NCBI GenBank assembly: GCA_934045075.1
Contig: OW203726.1
Coordinates: 11,246,527 to 11,310,526 of the forward strand
Direction: 5' to 3'
Length of the DNA: 64,000 bases
DNA from: Yponomeuta sedellus
Taxonomy: Eukaryota; Arthropoda; Insecta; Lepidoptera; Yponomeutidae
The position numbers were made by a program, and so were the translations under genes. Below, in pieces: positions 21,990 to 32,631 of this stretch (its first letter is position 1; every line of letters starts with the position of its first letter). A model generated the notes under the pieces. That model was given only the letters and a program-made list of their open reading frames with translations. It was not told where the DNA came from and searched no databases.

Positions 21990-22140
21990 CCCGGTTAGAT
22001 AGAGAACACTTTATTGTACACAAATAAGAAAATTATACAGATATTTCTTAACCTAAGAGTACAGACAGCGGCCTTATCGCTTAAAGTGATCTCTGCCAGA
22101 CGACCTGGAGCAATACGATGGACTGGAGCAATACATTGAA
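21990..22140 (-). mobile_element. LINE 3' UTR fragment (minus strand)
   Basis: GAGAACACTTTATTGTACAC...GCGGCCTTATCGC...GTGATCTCTGCCAGACGACC is a sister of the 3' UTR at 14.25-14.37 kb. Confidence 0.6.
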
Positions 22141-22163
22141 GAAGGAACGAAGAATATATGACT

Positions 22164-22742
22164 ACTAGCTGTGCCCGTGCTTTTACCTGCGGTTTATCAA
22201 TTTTTCTATGTTAATAAGATATTTTCCTGCAGTAAAACGTAGCTTATGTGTTAATCCAGGGTGTCAGCTAATTCCATACCGATATCGACCCTTGTATGTC
22301 CCCACTGTTGGGGCACGCGTCTCTTCCTACATCGCAGGAAGGTTAGGCCATACTCCACCACGGGGCCAAGTCCGGGTTGGCGGAGGATTGTAAGGCAGTG
22401 GCGGGCCTTACTGTCAGAAGTCATCAAGCCGCCCATAAAGCCTCTGACATGGCTTAACGACTGCCATTATGTGACAGCCGGCACCAATGGCTTAACGTGC
22501 CTTGCGAAGCATGGAAGCGCACGGAAAAAATGCCACTAGTGGTAGTCACGGGACGGTCACCCATCCTGCACCTGACCGCGCCTGTTGTTGCTTAACTCAA
22601 CTAATTGAATCCAATCACTCGGTTCGACTAGGCCACGAGCGCTCCATACCAAATTTTATTAATATCGCTATAACCGTTTAGACTTCAAGAAGTGACAAAC
22701 ATACACACTCACAAACTTTCGCCTTTATAATATTAGTATGAT
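22164..22742 (+). mobile_element. RTE-like LINE 3' tail, split by a nested SINE
   Basis: Starts ACTAGCTGTGCCCGTGC, continues AAGATATTTTCCTGCAG and AACGTAGCTTATGTG to ATTCCATACC (22,280). It resumes at 22,651 with AAATTTTATTAATATCGC, CCGTTTAGACTTCAAG and ACTTTCGCCTTTATAATATTAG. No coding sequence remains. Shorter relatives are at 11.1, 32.9 (minus), 35.8, 51.0 and 59.2 kb. Confidence 0.7.
22281..22642 (-). mobile_element. 5S-rRNA-derived SINE, full length, nested, with 8-bp target duplications
   Basis: TCCATACC occurs at 22,273-22,280 and 22,643-22,650, marking the insertion. On the minus strand the element begins GCGCTCGTGGCCTAGTCG, then TTAAGCAACAACAGGCGCGG and CAGGATGGGTGACCG. In insect 5S rRNA as I remember it, TTAAGCA, GGCGCGG and GATGGG.GACCG occur in the same order and at similar spacing, so I infer a 5S-derived head with its internal promoter elements. 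The body ends GGGGACATACAAGGGTCGAT. Confidence 0.72.
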
Positions 22743-22934
22743 ATAACATAAGTAGCGGGAATCATAAAAATACAAAATAAATACAAGTTCCCTATTTTGC
22801 GCCTTTCTAGTTTGATCCGAAATTACTATCAGTTCATGGGTACCTAATTGTCAACCCATATTAGGTACGAGTATTTTGATGTGTTGTCAACTCTCGTAAT
22901 AGTGATGGGGGTTGCTCACTGCGGCTGATGCAAA

Positions 22935-23000
22935 TTATTTTTTTATGTAGCCTAAAAACGTCCCACTACAGGGTACAGGCCTCAGAGAGAAAAACAAATT
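22935..23000 (-). mobile_element. SINE 3' fragment (minus strand)
   Basis: TTTTTATGTAGCCTAAAAACG, CCCACTACAGGGTACAGGCC and AGAGAGA are the inverse of the tRNA-SINE end. Confidence 0.5.
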
Positions 23001-23510
23001 CTTTGACACTTCGATTTAAATTTACCTTTTTCAATGATCGTTCGTATTCTTATCGAAAAGTATGCAATGCAAAAGCCACCGCCGGAATTCGTTTCTCTTT
23101 TGTGGAGGTAGAGTGCTTTTCAATTAATTTTACGACCAACTTTTATACGTTCTGTTCCTTATTATTACCAAGTTATTATTTCGGCTAATTACGTACGACG
23201 AAGTTTTCTTTTTATGGTGCTAGTCGTTTGCCAGTAAGTATTCACATTCCGTCCGTGCAGAGATAACAAATCCGAAGCTTTGTAATAAATCACCCAATTA
23301 CTGAGAAACGTGAGGAATTAATTGCTTCAATAGAATAGATACGATGAATCACTCAGAGGTGTACTCTCTATGGATTCTGCGTCACGAAATCGTTGACCCC
23401 AGGCTCTTACCGCAGATTACAAAAGGCGAACTTGACCGCCCACGCTCGGGCAAAACTTTACGCGTGTGATGCATGAGAATTTTTTTGGATTGCATGTCTA
23501 TTTTAACAAT
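23001..23510. other. Unassigned stretch
   Basis: No feature recognised. Confidence 0.5.
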
Positions 23511-23763
23511 GGGGTGAGTCAATGTTTCTTCCGTGCTTCGCAAGGCTCGTTAAGCCGTCGGTGCCGGCTGTCATGTAATGGCAGTCGTTAAGCCATGTAA
23601 GAGGCCTTATTGGCGGCCTGATAACTTCTGACTGTAAGGCCTGCCACTGTCTTACAATTCGCCCCAACCTGGACTTGGCCCCCGTGCAGTATGGCTTTGC
23701 CTCCCTGTGATGCAAAAAGAGACTCTTGACCTAGCAGTAGGGACATACAAGGGGTTGATATCA
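23511..23763 (+). mobile_element. 5S-derived SINE, 5'-truncated and diverged
   Basis: Shares CTTCCGTGCTTCGCAAGG, GCCGGCTGTCATGTAATGGC, GCGGCCTGATAACTTCTGAC and GGGACATACAAGGGGTTGAT with the copies at 22.3 and 57.2 kb. The 5S-like head has been lost. Confidence 0.7.
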
Positions 23764-24063
23764 CGAGTCAATGTTAGTATTCCTTACTGATTCTGTTTAA
23801 CCTCGGATTAAAAGAAGTTATTAAAAGCGGAGATGAGGTTTTATTTGTTTCATATTTGTGGTATAGACATTTACTTTGTATTTAATTGTCATGCCCTCGT
23901 TAAGAGTGAATTTCAACAACCATGATTTATTACCTAATTTTGGTGGAAAAGTTTGTTTCTGGTTTCTTTAATATAATACTTTATTGTTAAGCAAGAGATA
24001 CGTATTCAGGTACATAAAATAATAGAGAAATTTATTTATTCCTGAAAACTTTTAATATAATGT
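23764..24063. other. AT-rich spacer
   Basis: No feature recognised. Confidence 0.5.
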
Positions 24064-24170
24064 CGACACCAGAATTGGTACGACACCAAAATTAGAAATA
24101 TTGACACCAGAATTTATTTCTGTTACCAAAATTAGATACTTGGCACCAAACTTTTTTTACTGAACCAAAT
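24064..24170. repeat. Cluster of ACCAAAATT-like motifs (left)
   Basis: Within about 100 bp there are at least five variants of CACCARAATT (ACACCAGAATTGG, ACACCAAAATTAG, ACACCAGAATTTA, TACCAAAATTAG, CACCAAACTT). A matching cluster lies on the far side of the ORF fragment at 24.45-25.26 kb. Iterated short motifs near the ends are typical of several DNA transposon families, where the transposase binds them. Confidence 0.55.
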
Positions 24171-24449
24171 CAAAAGAAAATAACGATAAAAATCGTATTT
24201 AAAGTGAAAAAATGTGTTTCATAAAAGAACACCATAATGAGTTCAATAAAAAAACAACACTCAACAAATATAGCTTTCTTATTTTTCTGTCTTGTTCTAT
24301 TGTTCTAAATTCTACAGTTTTTAATGTAAATCAATTGCACTAACCTCCTTCTAACCTTCATCATCATGATAATTTTTATTACTAATTTCCTAACATGCTA
24401 GGTTGACATTATTATGTAATGAGATCAATTTTAAAAATTAACTATCAAC

Positions 24450-25261
24450 TTAATAAACTTTCTTACTATTCCAAGTCTTCTCAATTAATTTTAAGTCTGT
24501 AAATTTAAAAGCATTCAAATCATCTTCGCTTTCATCACCGTTATGATCATTTTTATAAGCTGTTTCATTTTCTTCTATACTCTTCCTTGCATTCATAATG
24601 TAATAGTATTTCACTATTGATATTATCAAAAAAGAAACATTTTGAGTTGGGATTCGGTCACAGTCTACCATACTAATCAAATCATGCGAAGGCCGGTTAG
24701 TTTAATTTTGTTTGCGTTTTTCAAAATAAATGGTTTAGAAGCTGGAAATCTATATATTTGTGGTGGGTGAACATCGGAACGGGCATGTGTTATTGACGAT
24801 GAATGTGTCGAACTTGTAAACGACACAAAATACCTTATTGTTTCGAATTCTTCCTGAACATTTGTCTCAGTTGGCAATTCATAACAGCCCATATGCTTCC
24901 CATGGCAGCATCGAATTGTGTCATAAAGACAGACTGGCTCAACACAAGATAACGAACGCATTGCCAAGCCGTTGGTAGAACTCTTCGTCCAAACAAATTG
25001 GTGAACTTTCATTGATCCAGGGAAAGGTTTAAGACTTTCTGGTAGAAGCTCATCTTTCTGAATGACTTCATGTTCTTGAACAATTTCAACTTTAACCTCT
25101 GTGACGATTGTTCTTAATCTTTGGACACGGCTGTCGATATCTGTAATATCTTCTCCAAAGGCAACTAGCCGATCTGCTGATCTTTTGAGCACTCCGCCGA
25201 TACCATCAGGTGCACCTTTTCTGTGCCCACATTTGCAGTAGTGCCATACCAGACATGTCAA
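24450..25261 (-). pseudogene. Fragment of an uncharacterised arthropod multicopy protein (DGIGG family)
   Basis: The minus-strand frame 25,261-24,677 (194 codons) contains GHRKGAPDGIGGVLKRSADR near its start, a hydrophilic stretch, KPFPGSMKVHQFVWTK near residue 85, and a Cys/His cluster (LSCVEPVCLY...CCHGKH) near 105-125. I recall the SHGKG..DGIGG..KR signature from large sets of unnamed, probably transposon-linked arthropod proteins; no function is known to me. After a TGA at 24,677 a second frame (24,680-24,450) continues with an acidic, plausible protein sequence, so a frameshift or unseen intron separates them. The N-terminal half of the usual protein is missing. No promoter or intact start is evident. 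Confidence 0.5.
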
Positions 25262-25454
25262 GCTAGGAAGATCGATTTTTAATTGAGGTAGGTATTAGGT
25301 AGAAAACTTTTAGAATCACATATCATCACTCTCAAGCTACTCGTATGTATAAACCTTGGTGTTCCACAGGTAAGAAACTGATACTGTACTTCCAAATCGA
25401 GTCATCTTATTATGGTTCTGTTTTCGTTTGTCTTTAAGGTACGTAACTCTTAAA

Positions 25455-25545
25455 ACTAATTTTGGTGTAACTAAGCAATTTTGGTGATTGGTAAAGTACC
25501 ACCAAAACCACCAAAATTGCACCACCAAAATTAGAATCTTGTTGA
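25455..25545. repeat. Cluster of ACCAAAATT-like motifs (right)
   Basis: AATTTTGGTG occurs twice in inverse orientation, then CCACCAAAA, CCACCAAAATTG and CCACCAAAATTAG directly, all within 90 bp. Single copies follow at about 25,679 and 25,868. Together with the left cluster it brackets the DGIGG fragment. Confidence 0.55.
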
Positions 25546-27280
25546 AAATGTTTATTTAAAAAAAAACTTCTAAGAATACACTATTTATATTTGTATAATT
25601 TTGGAAGCATACCAAACCTTTTTCCTATAAATTTAAATTACAACACCGACTTAGTCATAAAACGTTTTTAAAATATTACACCAAAATTGCAGGTTTTTTG
25701 TCCGATTGCTACGAAAAGACTTACTTACTTTTTTGGCGAGAAATCACAACGGGATGGCACATGTTTATCAATGCTGCGCGTGGGTGCCTGACTAAACGAA
25801 GTGAATATTGGTAGCTTCGTCCATCTAGGTTTATTCTATACGAGCCACATAATGATTCCATAATTCCCACCAAAATTTTAAATTGCGCGCGGACAGTCCT
25901 TTTCGATTTTCACTAGAATAAAGTATTGCCCTAAATATAAAAATAAAACTGTCATTAGATAGAAAAACTAATACGGAATAATAATAAAATTAGTAATTTC
26001 TAGTAAACTAGCGTAGTTTCGTTTAAGCGGTGGTCATCCTCAGAAAAACAGATTGTGGACGCGCCACCTAACTTAGAATTATGCTAAACAACAATTTTTC
26101 TTTTCACTACCATAATGTTATATACTAAAATATTGACGGCTTGATCAAGATAAGTATGCCTTCTTTCTTAAAAAAAAATAACTTTACTGTACGTTTAGTT
26201 TGAGATATGATTTTCAGCCACGCCGCCTAAATCTCATGCTTGAGAAAATCACTCTTAACAGACTAAACCGAACGTATACCACCAGATGCACCCGTTTGCC
26301 CCAGTTCGCTTTCGCATTACTGACACCTATTAGTACCAGTCAAATAAGTTCGCTTACATAATATCTACAACAATTCTTCGTTCACTTTCGTTTGTTTGCA
26401 TTCGTTGCTTAGTCTGGGATTCGTGGTACTCGCATGGGATCTCCCGCAACACATTCCAGCAGCCTTGATCGTAACGCGTCACCCAAATCCGCCGACTTTC
26501 ACAAGCCATTATCAAACCAGCGATACTGTTTCACCGCTGTTCTCGATAGCACCCTATCGATTACGATCGGACCATTACGTCGATTTATGTGACGGCTTCT
26601 CAAAGTGGAGACAGGTTATAAATCCGCGAGACAGTCTCACTCGAAACACAATACCTGATACCTGACGGGAACACTTTGGTACCCAATTACAAATATTGGC
26701 TTCTAGGTTTGGCATGTCACAAGATAATAAGGTATACGTAGAACCGCAAGAATTCCACATAATATTATTAAGGCTGCATTTGCAGCAGTCGCTAGAAGAA
26801 ACGTGCATCTGAGTGCAATTTTTTTTCCAAATGTTTTAAATATCCAAATGAACAAACAACCAAATTTGCAATAAACGCCGTGAAATTGCAGTGAAACTAA
26901 GGTTAAATCTCCTTTTATGAGTAGTATAAAGAACTTTAAGTTCAGTTTATTTAAAAACCACATCCAATTTCTGTGATAAACTTTACACTCACTACCGGTA
27001 TCTGCATTAAAAGTTTCACGAAGTAAATACTTATTTATTTATCGGTGTCGTTCATTTTTGAGAAATCGACAGAAACGATACCTAAGTATTTTTTGGTTAT
27101 TTTCTAATTATAATCCAGCGGAAATCCTTTATGTCTAAACCTTTATTTTGTTGATAGTTTTTCGTGTTTCTCACTGTTCGATAACCCCACCAGTGGAACG
27201 TACGTAAATAGGTCGAGCACAAAAGATTGAGTTGTTATTATACTCGCTAACGATCTTATTTGTCTGATTTATCTATTGTT
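25546..27280. other. Unassigned stretch with a GC-richer island at 26.4-26.65 kb
   Basis: No gene is called. At 26,396-26,665 both strands are open for 50-90 codons and GC content rises, but start, splice sites and domain are all unsupported. Confidence 0.5.
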
Positions 27281-27298
27281 ATTTGTTCGCAGGTAAGT
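27281..27298 (+). promoter_or_regulatory. Candidate zero-length-exon (recursive) splice site
   Basis: TTTGTTCGCAG is followed at once by GTAAGTTA, an acceptor fused to a near-consensus donor at 27,292/27,293. Recursive sites of this form subdivide very long introns in insects. The upstream tract is T-rich but includes purines, so a chance match is possible. Confidence 0.3.
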
Positions 27299-29095
27299 TA
27301 ATCACATCGTCCCACATGACATCGTCATTGAGGCAAGTAATATGTATAACACTAATTTGTGAATCAATAAAATGTTAACCTCTCCATAAGTAGGTATATG
27401 CGGTGATCGCCGAGTGATGATCTTGTTCACTTTAATGATACGTTATATCTTTGAGTCGCCCATAATAATCTGTCTTATTAGCATTTTAATATGACATCAG
27501 ATTGCTAAGATTAAATTATAACCACCACTTCCTTTATGTGTACGTATTAGAGACTAGTCGTGTCCACGCATTTATTTCTTTTCTCATGTCAAATATCTAT
27601 GTTATTGATTTTCTATGACATTTTCGATGTCATAAATGATTGTCTATTGTAGTAGTTATTATTACTAAAGATATCCGACAACACGTTTAGAAGACGTTGA
27701 ATCATTCACATCGGCATTTAGTCGAAAATTTATTTAATTTGTATTTTGAAAGAATTTTAAAGTGAACTTTTGGCGAAGAATTTTTATTATAAATGTTGCG
27801 GAATGGACTGTATAAAGAAGGAAACTAATGGAAAACTGGTAAAACGAAGTATATTATGAAAATAACACAAAAATGGACATTGAAATGGTGACAACAACAA
27901 TATTACACCATGACTGACATGAGAGAGAAAAGTCAAAAGGAAAAAATATTCAGAATTATACAATAACTCCAAGGAGTCTTCAACAATAACATGAGTTTAA
28001 CATTTAAAACTATGACAAGTACTTGTGCATTTAAGCGGCTGGTATGGGTGATTGTTGTAAGTGATACTGGTATTCAGTTCCTCGTTCAAGATCGGTGGCC
28101 AAGCTTTATGTCCGACACTTGTGCGCAGGCGAAAGCTGTCCTTGGTCGGCGCCACCACTTCGTTAATCTTTACACGTCGTAGTTGGAATATAGTTACTGT
28201 AGAAGGTCCTTAAAATATTTTTAATTAGTGTTTTTCTCCTATTCTTCGCCAAACTTCGGAACAGAACTCTGCGTATTCCCCTAAACTATTTATGAAGCAA
28301 AAAAGATCTTCGATTAAAAGAGCTATAAATTCAAAGTCAATTCAATTCATTGATAAACTAAACTACTGTTTTCGAACTTTGAACTCGACGTAAAATAAGT
28401 GATTTCCAGATTATTTTAAATCCCTGTCATAAGTGACGCAGTTAAAGAAACGTTTTTAAGTTTTGCGTTTACTCAATTAAAATCATAAATTGTTGGTTGG
28501 TTAAAGATGCCTATGCTATCGACAAAACAGATGAAAACTGGGATGCAGTCGCATTGAAGTTGTTGATCGTTGTGAGGGTAGAATAATTGAAATTTTTCCT
28601 TGAGTAAACCTTTTGTGTGTTCTTGCTTACTTCATGCAGCATTTACGAAGGTTAACTTTCGCAACTGGTCGCCATTTCCATCTCATCCTGTGCACTTTCA
28701 TAACTCGCGCATTCAGCCAGTGCCCATAATAAGATATCTAATGCGGTGCATTGAACATTATTTTCATAATATGAGTAAACATTTTAATTCCTTAGTAGTT
28801 TAGTAGTAATATTGAACGATACGTAATTTGATTATAAAAACACGATTCCACTAAAAGGCTCCTAGAGGCGTTTTATTTAATCTGTGGTTACCCCTTTTCT
28901 TTGTAAAATCTCCACCACAGACTACTTACGTTAGTATTTAGTCTAAGCGTTGTAATTGTTTTCAGTCAGAGCGTATTTTGTAAAATCGGTGTTGAGTAAC
29001 CTGGTTAATCACATTGACGTCATTTTTTTTTTTCAAAATTTACATGAAATATTACCACTACTTACTACTTACAAAAATTAATACTGGTAAATAAA
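27299..29095. other. Unassigned stretch
   Basis: No gene, RNA gene or known repeat recognised. Confidence 0.5.
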
Positions 29096-29163
29096 GGCCT
29101 AACCTTCCTGCGATGCAGGAAGAGACCCGTGCCCCAACAGTGGGGACATACAAGGGTTGATAA
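29096..29163 (+). mobile_element. 5S-derived SINE, 3' fragment
   Basis: GGCCTAACCTTCCTGCGATG, GAGACCCGTGCCCCAACAG and GGGACATACAAGGGTTGATA match the last ~70 bp of the 57.2-kb copy. It ends a few bases before the next fold-back element's target duplication. Confidence 0.75.
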
Positions 29164-29180
29164 CGAATAAATTGAACATT

Positions 29181-29668
29181 ATACTATTTTTATTTTTAAA
29201 GCACTAACCCGTGCTAAGGACAAATTTAAAAACCTATTTAGAGGCTAAAAATTTCACCCATGCCGGGATTCGAACCCGCAACCTCTGGCTATCCGTGCCA
29301 GCGCTCTACCAATTGAGCCAATGGGCGACACACCGGCATCAGTGAAATTTCGAACCTCTTTACACTGTTCTCTGTATTACGTACAGGCAGCGACATCTGG
29401 CTTAAGCAAATTGCATCACTTACAGCCCCGACTACCTACTTTGCAGTTAGGTTTTACATCGGAACGATATCACTGTACCAACATGATTATACTATTTTTA
29501 TTTTTAAAGCACTAACCCGCACTTAGCACGGGTCATGTGGGTACAGTGATATCGTTCCGATGTAAAACCTAACTGCAAAGTAGGTAGTCGGGGCTGTAAG
29601 TGATGCAATTTGCTTAAGCCAGATGTCGCTGTCTGTACGTGAAATTTTTAGCCTCTAAATAGGTTTTT
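29181..29668 (-). mobile_element. tRNA fold-back element, copy at 29.2 kb, with 12-bp target duplications
   Basis: AAATTGAACATT flanks the element at 29,169-29,180 and 29,669-29,680. The left end is the inverse tail (ATACTATTTTTATTTTTAA), followed by the inverse body, one inverse tRNA-like segment (about 29,257-29,330) and the ~160-bp region that separates tRNA units in the 311-bp array. After a second tail start, the sequence turns round near 29,520 and repeats that 160-bp region forwards (29,532-29,638). It then joins directly to the body and stops at AGGTTTTT. The two 160-bp region copies form hairpin arms of roughly 105 bp; the forward tRNA has been deleted. Confidence 0.85.
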
Positions 29669-29680
29669 AAATTGAACATT

Positions 29681-30350
29681 GTTTGGCGATTTGGGCTTTT
29701 GAACTTCCAGTTTCCCGAACGCTTACAATCCGTTTGTCTACAGATTGCTGTTAGGTGTCAATTGTTTTTTTGCATGCCCAATTTTTTTTTTTAAACTTTA
29801 TATTAATATTACATAATTTGGAATGTTGTGAATTAACTGTGTTCGAAGTAAATTAATAATAAGATGGTTGTTAGAGGGCCAAGAACCCAGAACCTTCAAA
29901 GCCACGCAAAACATGTAGCTTTTATTCATATCTCATTAGATTCATCGTCATTATTTTCGTGAATAAGACTTGCCGGCACAGAATCCTCCACGTATTGCCA
30001 CATGCTAGTTCTTTGAATCTTACTGAACTCGTTGCTCTTAAATGGAATACATAAAAAGAAAGGTTTTCAATTAATTTACTTTCTTGTAATTTTCTTTAAA
30101 GAAAGCTTATGTGTACTTTTCTGTCAAAGGGATATAACAAGCCAGTCGCCCGCGGTATAACATAGCCGGCCGGGGGCCTATCTTCATCAACTTGCCAATT
30201 ACACATTATAATTTTTACTCCAACTTTTGCTTTCTTTTCACAAGTTTTCTTTCTATTTATATCTTCTACTCACGTATCACGTATTACGTTAGAAATAATA
30301 TTGACGAATCTTTTGGGAGACAAAATAAATTACTTCGATCCACTTACCAC
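29681..30350. other. Unassigned stretch
   Basis: No feature recognised. Confidence 0.5.
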
Positions 30351-30437
30351 GTTAGCATAGCACAGGGTATCCTAATTTAAGAACCAGACAAGCACTTGTT
30401 CTGGTTCTTAAATTAGGATACCCTGTGCTATGCTAAC
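30351..30437. repeat. Near-perfect hairpin made from a SINE fragment
   Basis: Arms 30,351-30,387 and 30,401-30,437 are exact reverse complements over 37 bp. The 13-nt spacer can pair further (ACAAG with CTTGT), leaving a 2-nt loop and one bulge. The arm carries the block AGGATACC/GTGCTATGCTAACCAGGCAA of the second tRNA-SINE family (11.5 and 53.7 kb). It is therefore an inverted duplication of a SINE segment and not a conserved RNA hairpin. Confidence 0.9.
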
Positions 30438-31796
30438 CAGGCAATAGTGAACACTCGGGCTGTGTCTATTTACTAGTCAATAAACGATTTCATGTTTTCA
30501 CAGCCCTCTTAGGCAGTAAATTTTCTTCTTTTGGCTTGTCGATGAACAAATTGGATTAACGTTTTCTTAAAACGCAACTATTTAAAGTTTCAACTAATAA
30601 AGACTAATTAAAATTGTAACTTTGCTTAAGTTACCATCTTAAGATAAGCCTAGAACTTAGTGACGCCAACTGCGTTATCTATCACTTGCAATCAATAAGC
30701 TTTTGATATAGTTAAATGCAATTTAGTAAACGCTTTGTCTGCTTGTTAGTACTCACATACACGATATTTAATGTTACAAAAAGCATTTAATAATATAAAA
30801 ATGAGCGTGCAATTTTTTTTTAAATTAAATACTTTATAACATGTAAGTATTCTTTTCGACGTAAAAGCCGCGTCACTCTCGTGCATGTAATTAAGTCGTG
30901 CTATCGTTGAATGAATCTGAATCACCGAAGTGTTATTTTTAGTAAGTTACTACAATACTACGAGTAGGTAAATACAATAAGCATTATTCGTCACACGCCT
31001 TACTGATAAAATGACCAACCATGAATGACTCATTGAAAGCTCTGATACACTGACGAAAATAACGTCTGTAACATGTCAGAATTTAGTGATCATTTATTTG
31101 GGTCTAACTTTACCTAAGAGAAAGAGTTTAGGGAATATTCCTTAAACTCTCTTAGGTAAAGGTACCTTAATAAAGTATGTGGCCTAAAAAATGAAGAATA
31201 GATAATCAAAATATTATTTTCCAATATCGACAAACAAAATCAAACCACTCTTCGGAAAAGATTTTTTTTAATGAATATTGAAAAATGTCCAATATTTCTA
31301 TACAGTTTTATTACACTATCTGGAAACTTGACGCGGTCAATACATATGACAAATTAAATTAATTATAGACAGAAAATAGAGAACACTTCATTGCACTACC
31401 AGAAAAGAAGTTTTAGAATTATAATTTCTGGATTCACAACTTTTCTTATTGGAAGTGGCCAATTTATCGATACTGAGAAAACGGTTTTCCAGTTTTTAAT
31501 TCTTTACGCCACACACTGTATATCTATTAATAAACTTTATAGTTATTGTTTCAATAAATATTTCCATAGTATGAGCATGAAAAACATTAAACGTTTTATG
31601 TGATTAATTGATTCAACATAAATAATTCATACGACAATTACAAGTTATTATAAATTTTGCGCTCAAGGGCTCAAAATTATACGGGGGAGTTTAATCGTTG
31701 TATGAATAACTAGGTTTTATGGCATTTTGTTTTTATTCTTATCCGGCAATGTCCAGCCTCTACACTCGACGCTAAATTAGTCAACTCGTGTTCAGC
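30438..31796. other. Unassigned AT-rich stretch with one hairpin
   Basis: Apart from an inverted repeat at 31,109-31,160 (TTTACCTAAG with CTTAGGTAAA, inner arms AGAGTTTAGGG with CCTTAAACTCT, one mismatch), no feature is recognised. Confidence 0.55.
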
Positions 31797-32085
31797 TTAT
31801 TCAGCGGTGATAGCTGTAGAATACCGTGGGTTCGAATCTCTGTATGTACCAATGACTTGTTTGTTTTCCAAGTTGTGTAAGTCAAGTTGTGACTTGTAGT
31901 ACCTATATAGAATGAAAACATCGTTTAGAAACCTGAGTGTATGATGTTAAATAACTCAGCGCTTGAAATTGCCAATGGGCGGTGGGCACGCGTGGTAATT
32001 AAGCCCATACTCTCTCCCCCTCTCTCTCTCTGAGAGAAGGCCTGTGCCCTGCAGTGGGACGTATATATGCTACTTTAAAAAAAAT
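31797..32085 (+). mobile_element. Lepidopteran tRNA-derived SINE
   Basis: A tRNA-like head with CCGTGGGTTCGAATCTC is followed by ACCAATGACTTG, AAACATCGTTTAGAAACCTG, GCTTGAAATTGCC, ACGCGTGGTAATTAAGCCC, a CT-rich run and CCTGCAGTGGGACGTATATA. It lies close to the 3' side of the minus-strand exons at 32.17-32.63 kb. Confidence 0.75.
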
Positions 32086-32170
32086 ATTAACTTATAGGCT
32101 CTAAAGTTTCAATAACATTAACGCAAATCTACGCAAGGCAGCAGTACTACTGACTTAATGGGTTTAATTG

Positions 32171-32631
32171 TTACTTAACTTTGAACGCAATGATGAGAGG
32201 GGAAGCTCTTTTTTTTAGTATTGCGTCCATTCCGTCTTGCTTAGCAATACACTCTGTAAGATTTTCCACGGACATTTTTTGCTCTCCAAATATTATTGGT
32301 TTATTGTCTGGGCGGGCAAAGGTAAACAAAATAACTCCAATAAAACTATATTTCTCAATGCCCGAGGCAGTCTCTCGTTCACCCTGAAATTACTTGTGGT
32401 GCAAATAAAAGTAAGCCATTTCCTATTGTGGCAACAAGCTATCAGCAGGATCGTCCGGTATTCGTATGTTTTATTCATACGGGCCCTACCTCACTTGTTC
32501 CTGCATTGTCTACGCGTCTGCAATTATGAAATTTATGCGCGATCGCTTTGGGCGGATCAGCTTGCGCGTGAGTCACCGCGTATCCTGATTTTAATAACTT
32601 GGCTTCTGCGATGGAATTATTTTGAACAGTT
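32171..32631 (-). CDS. Two probable coding exons of an unidentified gene (minus strand, partial)
   Basis: Exon B (32,383-32,171) is open for 70 codons (GERETASGIE...PLIIAFKVK) ending in TAA. It is preceded by a convincing acceptor, TAATTTCAG. Exon A (32,631-32,490) is open for 47 codons in phase (TVQNNSIAEA...NAGTSE) and ends GAG|GTAGGG. The intron between them (32,489-32,384) is 106 nt, a typical insect size; the reading frame is closed by a stop just inside it and by TAA just before exon B, so both edges are bounded by stops as real exons would be. The joined sequence is balanced in composition and looks like protein, but I do not recognise it. The acceptor of exon A could be 32,632 or the CAG at about 32,612. 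No start exon was found; alternatively exon B could continue via GTTAAGT at 32,179. Confidence 0.45.

Noticed and set aside
26396..26665. Overlapping ORFs on both strands in a GC-richer patch
   Set aside because: Neither strand has a supported start, splice site or domain; both being open together points to low stop density.
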